Below, in pieces: positions 45,639-55,028 of a stretch of 60,569 nucleotides of DNA. Source of the DNA: a bacterium (GTDB taxonomy: Bacteria; Myxococcota_A; UBA9160; SZUA-336). The notes under the pieces are model-generated. The model saw nothing but the letters and a program-made list of their open reading frames with translations. It did no database searches and was not told where the DNA came from. How positions within the stretch are numbered: position 1 is the first letter of the stretch; each line of letters starts with the position of its first letter. The stretch lies in contig JAAELY010000316.1 in NCBI GenBank assembly GCA_024226335.1, forward strand, positions 1 through 60,569, given 5' to 3'. The position numbers and the translations under genes are program-made.

Positions 45639-48029
45639 GTGCGGGATCGAATCGAGGGTTTCTTCGAATCCTGGGGCTATTTCATCATCCGATTCCGCTG
45701 GTTGGCGATCGCCGTGGTGGTCGGATTGACGGCGTTTCTCGCCTCGTATCTTCCCTCGCTGACGGTCGACAACTCCACGGAGAGTTTCCTGCGCCCGGAT
45801 GATCCCTCCGTCGTCCTCTACAACGATTTCCGTGATCAGTTCGCGCGCGACGATCGTATTCTCGTGGCGATTGTCACCCCCGATGTCTTCAAACTCGAAT
45901 TTCTCGAGAAACTCCGCGCACTGCATCGGGATATCGAAAACGAGATCCCCTACCTGCAGGAAGTTACGAGCCTGCTCAACGCACGCTCGACACGCGGAGA
46001 ACACGACGCGCTGATCGTCGGCGATCTGGTCGAGGTGTGGCCGGAAAATCGGGCCGAGGTGCTCGCTCTGCGCGAACGGGTGCGCGCTAATCCCCTGTAT
46101 CGCGACGTCCTGATCTCCGCAGATGAAACTCTCACGGTCATCTCGATCAAGCCGTTCACCTACTCGACCCTGGGAGAAGAGGACGCGCTCGCAGGTTTCG
46201 ATGAACCCGAGTTCTCAGAAACTCCCGCCGAACCCCAGTACCTGAGTTCGGCGGAGAACCGAGCTATCTACGATTCGTTGATGGAAGTCGCGGAGCGTCA
46301 TCGGAGCGCCGAGTTTCCGATCCATCTCGGCGGTGCCCTGCCCATGACCGAGAATATCAACGAGCATATGGGGCAGGACGTATTGCTCTACGTGAGCCTG
46401 GGGCTTCTTGCGATCTTCCTGCTTCTGATGGTCTTGTTCCGACGGGTCATGGGTGTCGTGAGCCCTCTGATCGTCGTGGGACTGTCGCTGAGTTCGTCCC
46501 TGGGTTTCATGGTGATGCTGGGAATTCCCGGTTCGAGCGCGGTGCAGATGCTGCCGATGTTCTTGCTCGCGGTCGGGGTCTGTGATTCGGTCCACATCCT
46601 GACCATCGTCTACCAGGAGTTGCATTCCGGGAGCAGCAAGGAAGACGCGATCGCCTTCGCAATGGGGCACTCCGGGCTCGCCGTCCTGATGACCAGTGTG
46701 ACCACGGCGGCTGGGATGGTGTCCTTTGTTACTGCGGAACTGGCACCGGTCGCTCATCTGGGCGTTATTGCGCCGATCGGTGTAATGCTCGCTCTCGCCT
46801 ACACATTGGTGCTGCTTCCCGCGCTGCTCGCGATCGCGCCGAGTCGGAGGACACGGAAGACGACCGGAAGGGGAACGGGAGAAGTCCTCAATCTCTTTCT
46901 GACCAGGACAGGTGGAGTGGCCACCCGCAACCCATGGAGAGTACTGGGCTTCGCTGCTGCACTCATGGTCTTGTGTTTCGTCGGAGTTGCGAAGCTGCGT
47001 TTTTCGCATAACTCGATCGAGTGGTTCCCTCCCGGGGATCCGCTGCGCGAGGCGATGCTGATCATCGACGGAGCCCTCGATGGCACCATTACACTCGAGG
47101 TCATCATCGATAGCGGCAAGGAGAACGGACTGCACGAACCCCGGACCCTGAAGCGGATCGAGTACGCCATGCGCTACGCGCAGGCGCTGGAACGCGGTGA
47201 AATCTCGGTTGGAAAAGTGACCTCAATCGTCGACGTGGTCAAGGAGACGCATCAAGCGCTCAACGAGAACCGATCGGAATTCTACGTGGTTCCCGAAGCG
47301 CGGGACGTGATCGCACAGGAACTCCTGCTATTTGAAAACAGCGGGACCGACGATCTCGTGGAGCTCGTGGACACCGAGTTTCGCACGGCCCGCGTAACAG
47401 TGCGAGTTCCCTGGGCCGACGCCATGCTCTACCCGGTATTCATGAACGAGCTCGAGGTGGAATTCAAGAACATCCTGGGCGGTCTGAGTTTCGAGATGAC
47501 CGGGTTGATGGCCCTGATGTCGACGATTTTTCGCGGTTTGATGATCAGCATGGCGCGGTCTTATGCCTTTGCCCTGGCGATCATCGTTCCCATCATGATG
47601 TTGCTTCTGGGCAGTGTGCGCATGGGAATGCTGAGCATGATTCCCAATTTGATGCCCGTCGTTGCCACGATCGGCCTGATGGGCTGGCTCGACATGCCGC
47701 TGGATGCGTCCACGATCATGATCGGTGCGATCATCATCGGACTTGCCGTGGATGACACGATCCACTTCATGCACAAGTTTCAGCGCTACTACGCAGAAAG
47801 CGGAGATGCCTCGCTTGCGGTGCAGAAGACCCTTTCGACCACCGGCGCCGCTCTGCTCTTTACGACGCTGGTGCTGAGTGCAGGTTTTCTGATCATGTCC
47901 CTGTCGTACCTGGTGAACATGACGAACTTCGGGATTCTGCTGGCGTTTGCGACCGTAGTGGCCTTCCTGGCCGACATCATCGTGGCGCCTTCCCTGATGG
48001 TGCTCGCAGCGCGCTGGAAAGAAGCGTGA
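45639..48029 (+). CDS. MMPL/RND-family membrane transporter (second copy)
   Basis: A 796-residue RND-type protein with twelve helices and two large loops. TM1 is at about residues 17-40, and LLAIFLLLMVLFRRVMGVVSP and VGVCDSVHILTIVYQE belong to the first half. The second half repeats the plan with LGLAVDDTIHFMHKFQRYY-type sequence (IIGLAVDDTIHFMHKF). The acidic DD after TM10 replaces the DN of the copy at 5476-7962. GTG 45639 follows GGAGGTAGGAGC. A lipid or hydrophobic solute is the likely cargo. It diverges from the GH51 gene and may share a promoter region. Confidence 0.87.
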   Translation: MRDRIEGFFESWGYFIIRFRWLAIAVVVGLTAFLASYLPSLTVDNSTESFLRPDDPSVVLYNDFRDQFARDDRILVAIVTPDVFKLEFLEKLRALHRDIENEIPYLQEVTSLLNARSTRGEHDALIVGDLVEVWPENRAEVLALRERVRANPLYRDVLISADETLTVISIKPFTYSTLGEEDALAGFDEPEFSETPAEPQYLSSAENRAIYDSLMEVAERHRSAEFPIHLGGALPMTENINEHMGQDVLLYVSLGLLAIFLLLMVLFRRVMGVVSPLIVVGLSLSSSLGFMVMLGIPGSSAVQMLPMFLLAVGVCDSVHILTIVYQELHSGSSKEDAIAFAMGHSGLAVLMTSVTTAAGMVSFVTAELAPVAHLGVIAPIGVMLALAYTLVLLPALLAIAPSRRTRKTTGRGTGEVLNLFLTRTGGVATRNPWRVLGFAAALMVLCFVGVAKLRFSHNSIEWFPPGDPLREAMLIIDGALDGTITLEVIIDSGKENGLHEPRTLKRIEYAMRYAQALERGEISVGKVTSIVDVVKETHQALNENRSEFYVVPEARDVIAQELLLFENSGTDDLVELVDTEFRTARVTVRVPWADAMLYPVFMNELEVEFKNILGGLSFEMTGLMALMSTIFRGLMISMARSYAFALAIIVPIMMLLLGSVRMGMLSMIPNLMPVVATIGLMGWLDMPLDASTIMIGAIIIGLAVDDTIHFMHKFQRYYAESGDASLAVQKTLSTTGAALLFTTLVLSAGFLIMSLSYLVNMTNFGILLAFATVVAFLADIIVAPSLMVLAARWKEA

Positions 48030-48060
48030 ACGCTTCTGGCGCTGCGCGAGGCCCCCGCCC

Positions 48061-48936
48061 TCAGTCGCCTTCTTCCTGGAGCTGAGACAGCATTGCAGTT
48101 CCGGGATTGCGCTGCTCCACGACGTCGCGCATGCGTTCCTCGATACCGGCGACGAGTTCGGGCTGTGAGGGGATCACGTAGAATTTCTCGGTGCGGATCG
48201 CTTCGACGATTGCTTCGGCGACCTTGGAGGGCGGATAGCCATCGTCGATTCCGGCCTTCAGGAATTGCTCGATCAGTGCGCCGCCCGGCGTAGCCTCGGA
48301 TTTTTCCGGATCGCGTCCCTTGTCTCCGGGCTGGTTCCGACCTGCATCCATGATGCGCGTCTGGATCAAGCCCGGACACACGACCGACACCTTCAATTTG
48401 GAACCGAGGGAATCGAGTTCCTTGTGCAGACCTTCCGAGAGCGTCACGACTGCGTGCTTGGTGGCGTTGTAGATGGCGAGAAAGGGAGCGGATGTGAGCC
48501 CGGCCATCGAAGCGGTGCTCAGGATGTGTCCTTCGTCGCCCTGTTTCTGCATCAACGGAACGAAGCTGCGAACGCCGTGGATTACGCCGAGCAGATTCAC
48601 GTTGAGCACCCAGTGCAGCTCTTCGAGTGAGTTGTCCCAGAGCGAACCGGTCACGATCACGCCCGCGTTATTGAACACGACGTGCACGCCACCAAAATGC
48701 TCGAATGACTTCTGGGCCAGGGCTTCGACCGCACTGGCATCGGAGACATCGGTGATCATCGCCAGGGTTTCGATCCCCGCACCCCTGAGTTCGGCTTCTG
48801 CCTCTTCCAGCGCCGCGGCTTCGACATCGGCAAGTACGATCTTCATGCCTTCGGCTCCCAGAGCCTGCGCAGTTGCGAAACCGATTCCACTGGCGCCGCC
48901 GGTGATTACTGCAATGCGGTCGCGGAGTTGCTTCAC
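48061..48936 (-). CDS. Short-chain dehydrogenase/reductase
   Basis: A 291-residue SDR with TGGASGIGFATA (cofactor site), VVFNNAGVIV, Ser in ILSTASMAGL, and Tyr and Lys in AIYNATKHAVVTLSEGL. The C-terminal extension (PPSKVAEAIVEAIRTEKFYVIPSQPELVAGIEERM) is shared with the subgroup found in lipid-degrading deltaproteobacteria-like genomes. GTG 48936 is selected because GAGGAG is nine bases upstream; ATG 48963 is the alternative. It is convergent with the MMPL gene and diverges from the Lys-rich secreted protein gene. The substrate is unknown. Confidence 0.88.
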   Translation of the reverse strand: MKQLRDRIAVITGGASGIGFATAQALGAEGMKIVLADVEAAALEEAEAELRGAGIETLAMITDVSDASAVEALAQKSFEHFGGVHVVFNNAGVIVTGSLWDNSLEELHWVLNVNLLGVIHGVRSFVPLMQKQGDEGHILSTASMAGLTSAPFLAIYNATKHAVVTLSEGLHKELDSLGSKLKVSVVCPGLIQTRIMDAGRNQPGDKGRDPEKSEATPGGALIEQFLKAGIDDGYPPSKVAEAIVEAIRTEKFYVIPSQPELVAGIEERMRDVVEQRNPGTAMLSQLQEEGD

Positions 48937-49162
48937 CTCAATTTCTCCTCTAGGGGTACTCATTTTCCCGTGCAAATTCGCCGAACAATACCAGAATTCA
49001 AGGAATTCGAAAAAGGGAAGAGAACTCCACCGCCCCGAGAACCAACCGGAGCCTCTTGCACCGCACTTGCACACAAGCTGCGCATTAGCTCGAAAATGCC
49101 GTGGCATCGAGACGATGCCTCTGGCAACCAGAGGACTGTCACGACTTTCCGAGGAGACGTTC

Positions 49163-49933
49163 ATGAGAGACATGCCTAGACTTCGAACCCATTTCTACCG
49201 AGTGGCCATCGCCGCACTCCTGGTCGTACCGGTTGCTGCAATCAGTCTTGACACGCAGTCGGCTGAGCCCGGCCGGGTCTCATTGGGAGCGTTGTTGCGC
49301 GTGGATCCCGGATCCACTCCCCATGCCTATATCGAGGTTGATCCAGGCGTTCCGATCATCAGCATCGCCGTCGAAGGCGATGGCGTCGTCTACGGTCCCG
49401 TGGAAGAGATCGGACCCAACTACTACTGGGCGGAAGCTCTCGATGCACCGGCTGAAAGCTGTTACGAGGTTCGGGCAAGCATCGTGTTTGGCAGCCCGCC
49501 TGTCGTGGATGACAACGTCTGTCTGTCTTCGCTGACGGTCAAGCACGTTGGAACCGGTGAGGTCTTTGTCGAGGACTTCGCAGATGGCAAGAACACGTGG
49601 ACGTCTTTCGAAGCTTCCGATGGCTCGATCGGGGAGTTCCATACCTCTTGCTCCCAGTGTCTGCTGGTCGACCAGTTCGATGAGAGCGGTGAGTTCCAGA
49701 TTCTCGACCTGACTGCAGGTGGCAAGATGATCGCCAAATGCAGTGGCGGCAGTTCCAAGGGCAAGAAGGGCAAGGGCAAGAAGGGCAAGAAGAGCAAGGG
49801 CAAGAAGGGCGAGGGCAAGAAGAGCAAGGGCAAGAAGAGTTCCCCACCCGCGCCCATCGATGTCGAGCTGAACCTGACTTCGACTCACTGCAACGACACC
49901 TGCCAGCCGCCGGGTGGTGAGTGGGATTTCTAG
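49163..49933 (+). CDS. Secreted protein with a Lys/Gly/Ser-rich low-complexity segment
   Basis: A 256-residue protein without recognised family. A signal peptide (VAIAALLVVPVAAISL) is followed by a beta-rich region (VSLGALLRVDPGSTPHAYIEV, IAVEGDGVVYGPVEEI), then a segment of about 28 residues (near 197-225) made almost only of Lys, Gly and Ser in short KGKK units. A C-terminal part holds Cys in SCSQC and CNDTC. The cysteines suggest disulfides outside the cell. The basic tract is repetitive at DNA level (AAGGGCAAG-type units) and could vary in length. GAGGAG precedes ATG 49163, and a strong terminator follows the gene. Confidence 0.75.
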   Translation: MRDMPRLRTHFYRVAIAALLVVPVAAISLDTQSAEPGRVSLGALLRVDPGSTPHAYIEVDPGVPIISIAVEGDGVVYGPVEEIGPNYYWAEALDAPAESCYEVRASIVFGSPPVVDDNVCLSSLTVKHVGTGEVFVEDFADGKNTWTSFEASDGSIGEFHTSCSQCLLVDQFDESGEFQILDLTAGGKMIAKCSGGSSKGKKGKGKKGKKSKGKKGEGKKSKGKKSSPPAPIDVELNLTSTHCNDTCQPPGGEWDF

Positions 49934-49985
49934 GAGTCTATCGGAGCCGCTGATCTCGGGAAGCCGAGTTCAGGGCTGATTCGAC

Positions 49986-50036
49986 AACGCCGCTGCGGAT
50001 GCGAGGCACGTCCACGCACACCGCAGCGGCGTTTTC
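49986..50036 (+). terminator. Rho-independent-type terminator after the Lys-rich protein gene
   Basis: A perfect 13-base inverted repeat AACGCCGCTGCGG (49986-49998) / CCGCAGCGGCGTT (50021-50033) encloses a 22-base loop and runs into TTTTCC. It lies 53 bases after the stop of the secreted-protein gene and 42 bases before the YgiQ gene. The long loop is a little unusual but the stem is strong. Confidence 0.75.
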
Positions 50037-50077
50037 CGTTTCTGGTTCCAGCTAGGCGGCTATAGTCTCTGCCGCAA

Positions 50078-52045
50078 ATGTCCCGAAAAGCTGCAGCCCC
50101 CACATCGGCTTTTCTGCCGACAACGGCGGAAGAGATTCGCGCACGAGGATGGGACGCACCCGATGTGGTGCTCGTCTCGGGCGACGCTTACGTCGATCAC
50201 CCGTCGTTCGCCGCGGCCATTCTTGGGCGCTGGCTCGAGGCCAACGGGTATCGCGTGGCAATCCTGGCGCAACCCGACTGGAGAAGTGCAGAAGCCTGGC
50301 GCACGCTCGGTCGACCGCGGTTGTTCTACGGCGTGTCCGCGGGCAATATGGACTCGCTCGTCAATCACTACACCGCCAATCGCAAACGGCGCAACTCCGA
50401 TGCCTATTCTCCCGGCGGAGAGGCGGCGCTGCGCCCAGACCGCGCGACCGCGGTCTACTCGCAGCGCTGTAGAGAAGCTTTCCGCGGAGTACCGGTGATT
50501 GCGGGGGGTGTCGAAGCTTCGCTGCGGCGCATTGCTCACTACGACTACTGGTCCGACAAGGTCTGGCCGAGCATCCTCGCCACCTCGAAGGCGCACCTGC
50601 TCGTATATGGCATGGGCGAGGAGCCGATATTGGAGATCGCACGGCGCCTGGAGCGGGGCGGAGATGTCACCTCATTGCGTGATCTGCGCGGTGTTGCCTA
50701 TCTGCTCGGCAAGAACGAAGCACTGCCGGCCCATCGCTGGGACGACGCCAGGTGCCCCAATGAAGATGTGCGGCTTCCCGCCTTCGAGACGGTCCGCGAT
50801 GACAAGCGGGCTTTTGCGCAGGCGACGCGCAAGATGCATCGCGAGACGAATCCACTCAACGCACGCCGACTCCTCCAGTCGCACGGTGAGCGTACGCTCG
50901 TGGTCAATCCGCCCTCGCTCCCGCTCAGCGAAGCCCAGATGGATGCACTCTACGGTCTTCCGTACACGCGCCAGTTGCATCCGCAATACCGGGCTGAAGT
51001 ACCGGCGTGGCAGACGATCAAGGAATCGCTGCAGATCATGCGCGGTTGCTTTGGAGGCTGCACGTTCTGCTCGATCACTCTACATCAGGGGCGAACGGTC
51101 CAGAGTCGCAGCGAACGCTCGATCGTTAGTGAGGTGGAGAAACTCGTCGCTTCACCCGGCTTCTCGGGGCATGTGAGCGACCTCGGTGGTCCGACTGCCA
51201 ACATGTATCAGATGGGCTGTACGCAGCCGGAGGCCCAGGCCATGTGTCGGCGCCCCTCGTGCGTTCATCCAACGGTCTGCAAGCTTCTCGAAACTTCGCA
51301 CGAACCCACGAAGAAGCTGATGAAGGCAGCGCGGGAGACTCCAGGGGTCAAGAAAGTGCACATCGCATCGGGCATCCGCATGGACCTGGCCCGCGAAGAT
51401 CCCGAATACCTGGAAGATCTGGCCAGACATCACGTCGGAGGTCATCTGAAGGTGGCTCCCGAACACGTCTCTGCTCGCGTGCTCTCTTTGATGAAGAAGC
51501 CGACCGTGGACAGTTTCGCGCAGTTCGCGGAAGGTTTTGAATCGGCTTCAAAGCGGGCCGGAAAGCAGCAGTATCTGGTGCCTTACTTCATTTCCAGCCA
51601 CCCGGGTTCCGGCGTCGACGATATGATTGAACTCGCGATCTTCCTGAAACAGCACGGCTACAAACCGCTTCAAGTTCAGGACTTCATCCCGGCACCGATG
51701 GATATTGCAACTTGTATGTACTGGACGGGCATCAATCCGTTTTCGATGAAGCCGGTCGAGACGGCCCGCAATCTGCGCGACCGCAAGGTGCAGCGCGCAT
51801 TGCTGCAGTTCTTCGCTCCCGAGAACTACTTTGTGGTGCGCAAGGCTCTCGAAGATGCCGGACGCCACGATCTGATCGGCGGGGGGCCGGAGTGCTTGAT
51901 CTCGCCCAATGCACCCCGGGAGGCTCTCGAAGGGCGTCATCGCTCGGCAAGTGGAGACGAGCGCAGGCCACGCGAGACGCGACCGGGTTATCGTCGCACT
52001 TCCCGCGAGGCCGGTCGTCGCTCGCGCAAGCCCGACGGAAACTAG
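50078..52045 (+). CDS. ygiQ: YgiQ-family radical SAM protein
   Basis: A 655-residue radical SAM protein of the YgiQ family. The N-terminal SFLPTT-type start ([18 protein letters not shown]) is followed by an ATP-cone-like or B12-like region. The cluster site is [13 protein letters not shown] (CxxxCxxC, about residue 335), preceded by [12 protein letters not shown] second cysteine set ([23 protein letters not shown]) and [10 protein letters not shown] are also diagnostic. The last 40 residues are Arg-rich and poorly conserved. No pathway is known for most members. It stands alone behind a terminator and was probably moved or kept as an isolated gene. Confidence 0.92.
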   Translation: MSRKAAAPTSAFLPTTAEEIRARGWDAPDVVLVSGDAYVDHPSFAAAILGRWLEANGYRVAILAQPDWRSAEAWRTLGRPRLFYGVSAGNMDSLVNHYTANRKRRNSDAYSPGGEAALRPDRATAVYSQRCREAFRGVPVIAGGVEASLRRIAHYDYWSDKVWPSILATSKAHLLVYGMGEEPILEIARRLERGGDVTSLRDLRGVAYLLGKNEALPAHRWDDARCPNEDVRLPAFETVRDDKRAFAQATRKMHRETNPLNARRLLQSHGERTLVVNPPSLPLSEAQMDALYGLPYTRQLHPQYRAEVPAWQTIKESLQIMRGCFGGCTFCSITLHQGRTVQSRSERSIVSEVEKLVASPGFSGHVSDLGGPTANMYQMGCTQPEAQAMCRRPSCVHPTVCKLLETSHEPTKKLMKAARETPGVKKVHIASGIRMDLAREDPEYLEDLARHHVGGHLKVAPEHVSARVLSLMKKPTVDSFAQFAEGFESASKRAGKQQYLVPYFISSHPGSGVDDMIELAIFLKQHGYKPLQVQDFIPAPMDIATCMYWTGINPFSMKPVETARNLRDRKVQRALLQFFAPENYFVVRKALEDAGRHDLIGGGPECLISPNAPREALEGRHRSASGDERRPRETRPGYRRTSREAGRRSRKPDGN

Positions 52046-52068
52046 TCGTCCATGCAGAGCTCGCGCAG

Positions 52069-52457
52069 ATGAGTTCTTCAGATCCGAATCGATCGGGCAC
52101 CCGGGATGTCACAGCCTTGCGCAGGGGTTACGACGCGGTTTCGGGGGAATACGCGGCGCGCTTTGCCGATGAGCTGGCGCACAAGCCGTTCGATCGCATA
52201 TTGCTGGAGCACTGGCTACGGCAGCTTCCAACAGACGGTCCCGTAATCGACATCGGTTGTGGACCGGGTCAGATCACGCGCTTCCTCTGGCAATCTACTC
52301 GATCATCCACATACCTCGCGAGTTGGTGCGGGATGCTCTGCGCGAGTTCCGCCGCATCCTCGCACCCGGTGGCCGACTTCTGTTGAGCTTTCACCTGGGA
52401 GACGACACGACACATCTGGAAGAGTGGATGGGGTTGAGCGCCGACCTGTACCACTAA
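52069..52457 (+). pseudogene. Class I SAM methyltransferase, internal deletion
   Basis: A broken methyltransferase. ATG 52069 begins a normal N-terminus (LRRGYDAVSGEYAARFADEL) and motif I (VIDIGCGPGQITRFL). At about 52290 the reading shifts by one frame to LAIYSIIHIPRELVRDALREF and RRILAPGGRLLLSFHLGDD, which is the later half of the same fold. The 40-50 residues expected between motif I and this part are gone, and the protein stops early at LYH, before the usual last strands. It has no intact copy in the window. The deletion is not a multiple of three. Confidence 0.82.
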
Positions 52458-52465
52458 CCAGTATT

Positions 52466-52484
52466 ATGACACGTCCTGTGTCAT
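52466..52484. promoter_or_regulatory. Inverted-repeat operator candidate before the GST remnant
   Basis: ATGACAC (52466-52472) and GTGTCAT (52478-52484) are perfect arms around a five-base spacer GTCCT, placed 27 bases before the former start of the glutathione S-transferase gene. The size and symmetry suit a TetR or MarR-type operator that outlived the gene it controlled. Confidence 0.5.
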
Positions 52485-52510
52485 GATGTGGGACCCACGA
52501 GGAGGTTCCC

Positions 52511-52828
52511 ACGAGTCTGGTCCTTTACGGCGTGCCGCTTTCCCCCTTCGTCCGCAAGGCGGAATTCGGGAGCGGCGTTTTCCGGGTCGGGGATTCACTA
52601 TCGATCGCGGATATCGCAGTCGCGGTGCAGCTTACGCAACTCGAACTGGTGGTTGGTAGACCAGACGCGAAGCGCTGGCCCAAGATGGTGTCTCATCTCG
52701 AACGAGTCAGCGGCCGTCCCAGCTTCGGACCGAATCTGGAAATTTGTCGCAAGATCGTGAAGGATCCGATCGCTCTTACTAGCGACACGACAGGCGACGG
52801 GCAGCGTGCCAGGCAGAGCAACTTCTGA
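52511..52828 (+). pseudogene. Glutathione S-transferase, start lost and internal deletion
   Basis: A GST remnant of 105 codons. GGAGG is followed five bases later by ACG where an ATG belongs, and the next residues (SLVLYGVPLSPFVRKAE) are a perfect GST N-terminus. The frame then continues directly into FRVGDSLSIADIAVAVQLTQLELV, the C-terminal helix region, so about a hundred and ten residues in the middle are missing. The tail SGRPSFGPNLEICRKI is normal. A GTG at 52532 could start only a fragment. Loss of both start and middle shows decay, and no function is expected. Confidence 0.8.
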
Positions 52829-53235
52829 GCAGCGGCTCAGGGTGTATTGCAGCCTGCTCGCGCGGTGTATTGGAGTCTGCTGGTCGGCACTGGGCCTTGC
52901 ACTCGGCCTGCGTTTTGAAGTTGTTTCCGTTGACGTCCCACTACGTCATAGGTATGTGGAGCCTGGAAGCGCTCGATCCAGTCACGCAACAAGGGTGAGC
53001 AACATCGGTCTCAAGCCATCTATCTTGCGGAGTTCCGGGTTCTCGAACGTGAGCGGGATCTGCGCTCAGGGTCGAGCATTCAGGACGCAGGTCTTCCGGG
53101 CCACACCGCCATCCTTGTTTGGATCTCCAGGATGCCCGTGTCGAGGGCGAGCATGTACAATCCGGGAAGCAGAGGGCTGCCGATGAGTTCACGACTCAGT
53201 TCACAACTGGGTGCGGTCGAGGAGGGCATTGAGGG
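52829..53235. other. 407-base gap with no convincing gene
   Basis: Between the GST remnant and the acyl-CoA synthetase no frame reads like a real protein on either strand. A short inverted repeat TGACGT/ACGTCA (52931-52936 and 52943-52948) is present. The stretch continues the decayed region that starts at 52069 and may be remains of further deleted genes plus the promoter of the next gene. Confidence 0.6.
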
Positions 53236-54924
53236 TTGAGTGAATCAGTAGCGAACTGGGATAGCGCGATTGCTGATGTGACGGGTCCGGGCGGGCAATT
53301 TGAGATTGTCGAGTCAGAGATCCGCGGAGTGCCGGTCAAGGTGTTCAAGAACACCCCGACTTCCCTGAGAGATGCCTTTCAGGTCGCACGCTCGCGTTCG
53401 GATGAAATCTTTCTGGTCTACGAGGAAGAGCGAATCACGTTCGGTCAGGTGATGAAGGCGATCGACGAGCTTGCGGCGGGACTCGTCGAGAACTTCGAAG
53501 TGAAACGAGGGGATCGAGTCGCGATCGCCATGCGAAACTACCCGGAATGGATCATCGCTTTTGCGGCGATCACATCCGTCGGCGGGATTGCGGTCTGTCT
53601 CAACGCCTGGTGGACTGCGGAAGAGATGGCCTACGGGCTCGAGGATTCGGGTTCAAAGGTACTGGTCGCCGATCAAGAGCGATTGCAACGGGCGGAAGCC
53701 GCGCTGGAAAAGTTCGGTGTTCAGGCCATTGGCGTCCGCACCTCGGGAGATCTGCCCTCCGGCGTCACTCGGTACGAAGACGCCGTGGTCAAGGGAGCGT
53801 CGCTACCCGAAGTGAAGATCGAGCCGGACGACGATGTGACGATCCTCTACACGTCGGGGACCACCGGTTTCCCCAAGGGTGCCGTCTCTAGTCAGTTCGC
53901 GGTCATGAGCGCACTTTCCGCATTCAGTTGCCGGGCGATGACGAACCTGACGATCAGTCCGCCCAAGGAGAAACATCCCTATCCCACGAGTTTCATTTTG
54001 TGCGTACCGTTGTTTCACGTGACCGGTTTGATACCGGTGATGCTCAGCTGTTTTCTGGGTGGCTTCAAGCTGGTGATCATGTACAAGTGGGATCCCGAGC
54101 GGGCTCTCGAACACATCGAGGACGAGCGTATCACCACGTTTGTAGGCGTGCCGACGATGTCCTGGGATCTACTCGAATCACCGGAGTTCGAGAGCCGGGA
54201 TACGAGCAGTCTTCTCAGCGTCGGCGGTGGGGGAGCGCCTGCGCCACCCGAACTCGTGAATCGCATCGATCGCGGATTCGCGAAGGGACGCCCCGGCATG
54301 GGCTACGGGATGACCGAGACCAACGCCTACGGTCCTCAGAATTCGGGGGACGACATCATACGCAAGCCGCGAAGTGCGGGGCGCACGGTACCCGTCATGC
54401 AAGTGAAAGTTGCAGATCCGGCCGGCCAGGAGGTCGCGCGGGGTGAAGTCGGCGAGATCATGTTCAAGGGGCCTAATCTCATCCGAGGCTACTGGAACAA
54501 GCCCGAGGCTACAGCCGAGACCTTCATCGACGGCTGGTTGCGCAGCGGAGACATCGGCCGGATGGACGAAGAAGGCTTCGTCTACGTCGAAGATCGGGCC
54601 AAGGACATGGTGATCCGGGCCGGCGAGAACATCTACTGCGCGGAGGTCGAGGCCGCGATCTACGACTACCCGGGAATCTACGAAGCTGCCGTGTTTGGAG
54701 TGCCTCACGAACGCCTCGGTGAGGAACTCGCCGTGGCGATCGTACTCAAGAAGGGAGTCGCTCTCGATCCCGAGGATCTACGGACGCATCTGGCGCAGCA
54801 CATAGCGAGCTTCAAGATTCCGAGCATCGTCGAGATCAAGAAGGAACAGCTTCCCCGCAACGCGTCAGGCAAGATCCTGAAGCGAACCCTGCGCGACGAC
54901 TGGGTGAGCCGCCAGTCGGCTTGA
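53236..54924 (+). CDS. Acyl-CoA synthetase (AMP-forming)
   Basis: A 562-residue ANL-superfamily ligase that activates a carboxylic acid with ATP and CoA. Motifs: A3 in ILYTSGTTGFPKGAVSS, VPLFHVTG, A5 in MGYGMTETNAYGP, A7 in WLRSGDIGRMDEEGF, hinge DRAKDMVIRAGENIY and A10 Lys in LPRNASGKILKR. The N-terminal half has the fatty acyl-type pattern MRNYPEWIIAFAAITSVGGIAVCLNAWWTAEE. The TTG start at 53236 has GAGGAGGG upstream. It probably feeds the beta-oxidation-like genes elsewhere in the window; fatty, cyclic or steroid acids are possible. Confidence 0.92.
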   Translation: MSESVANWDSAIADVTGPGGQFEIVESEIRGVPVKVFKNTPTSLRDAFQVARSRSDEIFLVYEEERITFGQVMKAIDELAAGLVENFEVKRGDRVAIAMRNYPEWIIAFAAITSVGGIAVCLNAWWTAEEMAYGLEDSGSKVLVADQERLQRAEAALEKFGVQAIGVRTSGDLPSGVTRYEDAVVKGASLPEVKIEPDDDVTILYTSGTTGFPKGAVSSQFAVMSALSAFSCRAMTNLTISPPKEKHPYPTSFILCVPLFHVTGLIPVMLSCFLGGFKLVIMYKWDPERALEHIEDERITTFVGVPTMSWDLLESPEFESRDTSSLLSVGGGGAPAPPELVNRIDRGFAKGRPGMGYGMTETNAYGPQNSGDDIIRKPRSAGRTVPVMQVKVADPAGQEVARGEVGEIMFKGPNLIRGYWNKPEATAETFIDGWLRSGDIGRMDEEGFVYVEDRAKDMVIRAGENIYCAEVEAAIYDYPGIYEAAVFGVPHERLGEELAVAIVLKKGVALDPEDLRTHLAQHIASFKIPSIVEIKKEQLPRNASGKILKRTLRDDWVSRQSA

Positions 54925-55028
54925 AACACATCCCACTATCCCGGGCTCACCTCCGGCCTTCTCGTCGGGCGAACCCGATGGGTTTCAGTTGCAAGACCAC
55001 CAGCAGAAGCTGTTCCCGAAAGCGACGA

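Noticed and set aside
49750-49845. Short near-repeats resembling a CRISPR or satellite array
   Set aside because: The units are AAGGGCAAG-like codon repeats within an open reading frame, with no spacers of constant length.
54985-55020. Small AACCC/GGGTT hairpin after the acyl-CoA synthetase as terminator
   Set aside because: Only five pairs and no following T run.
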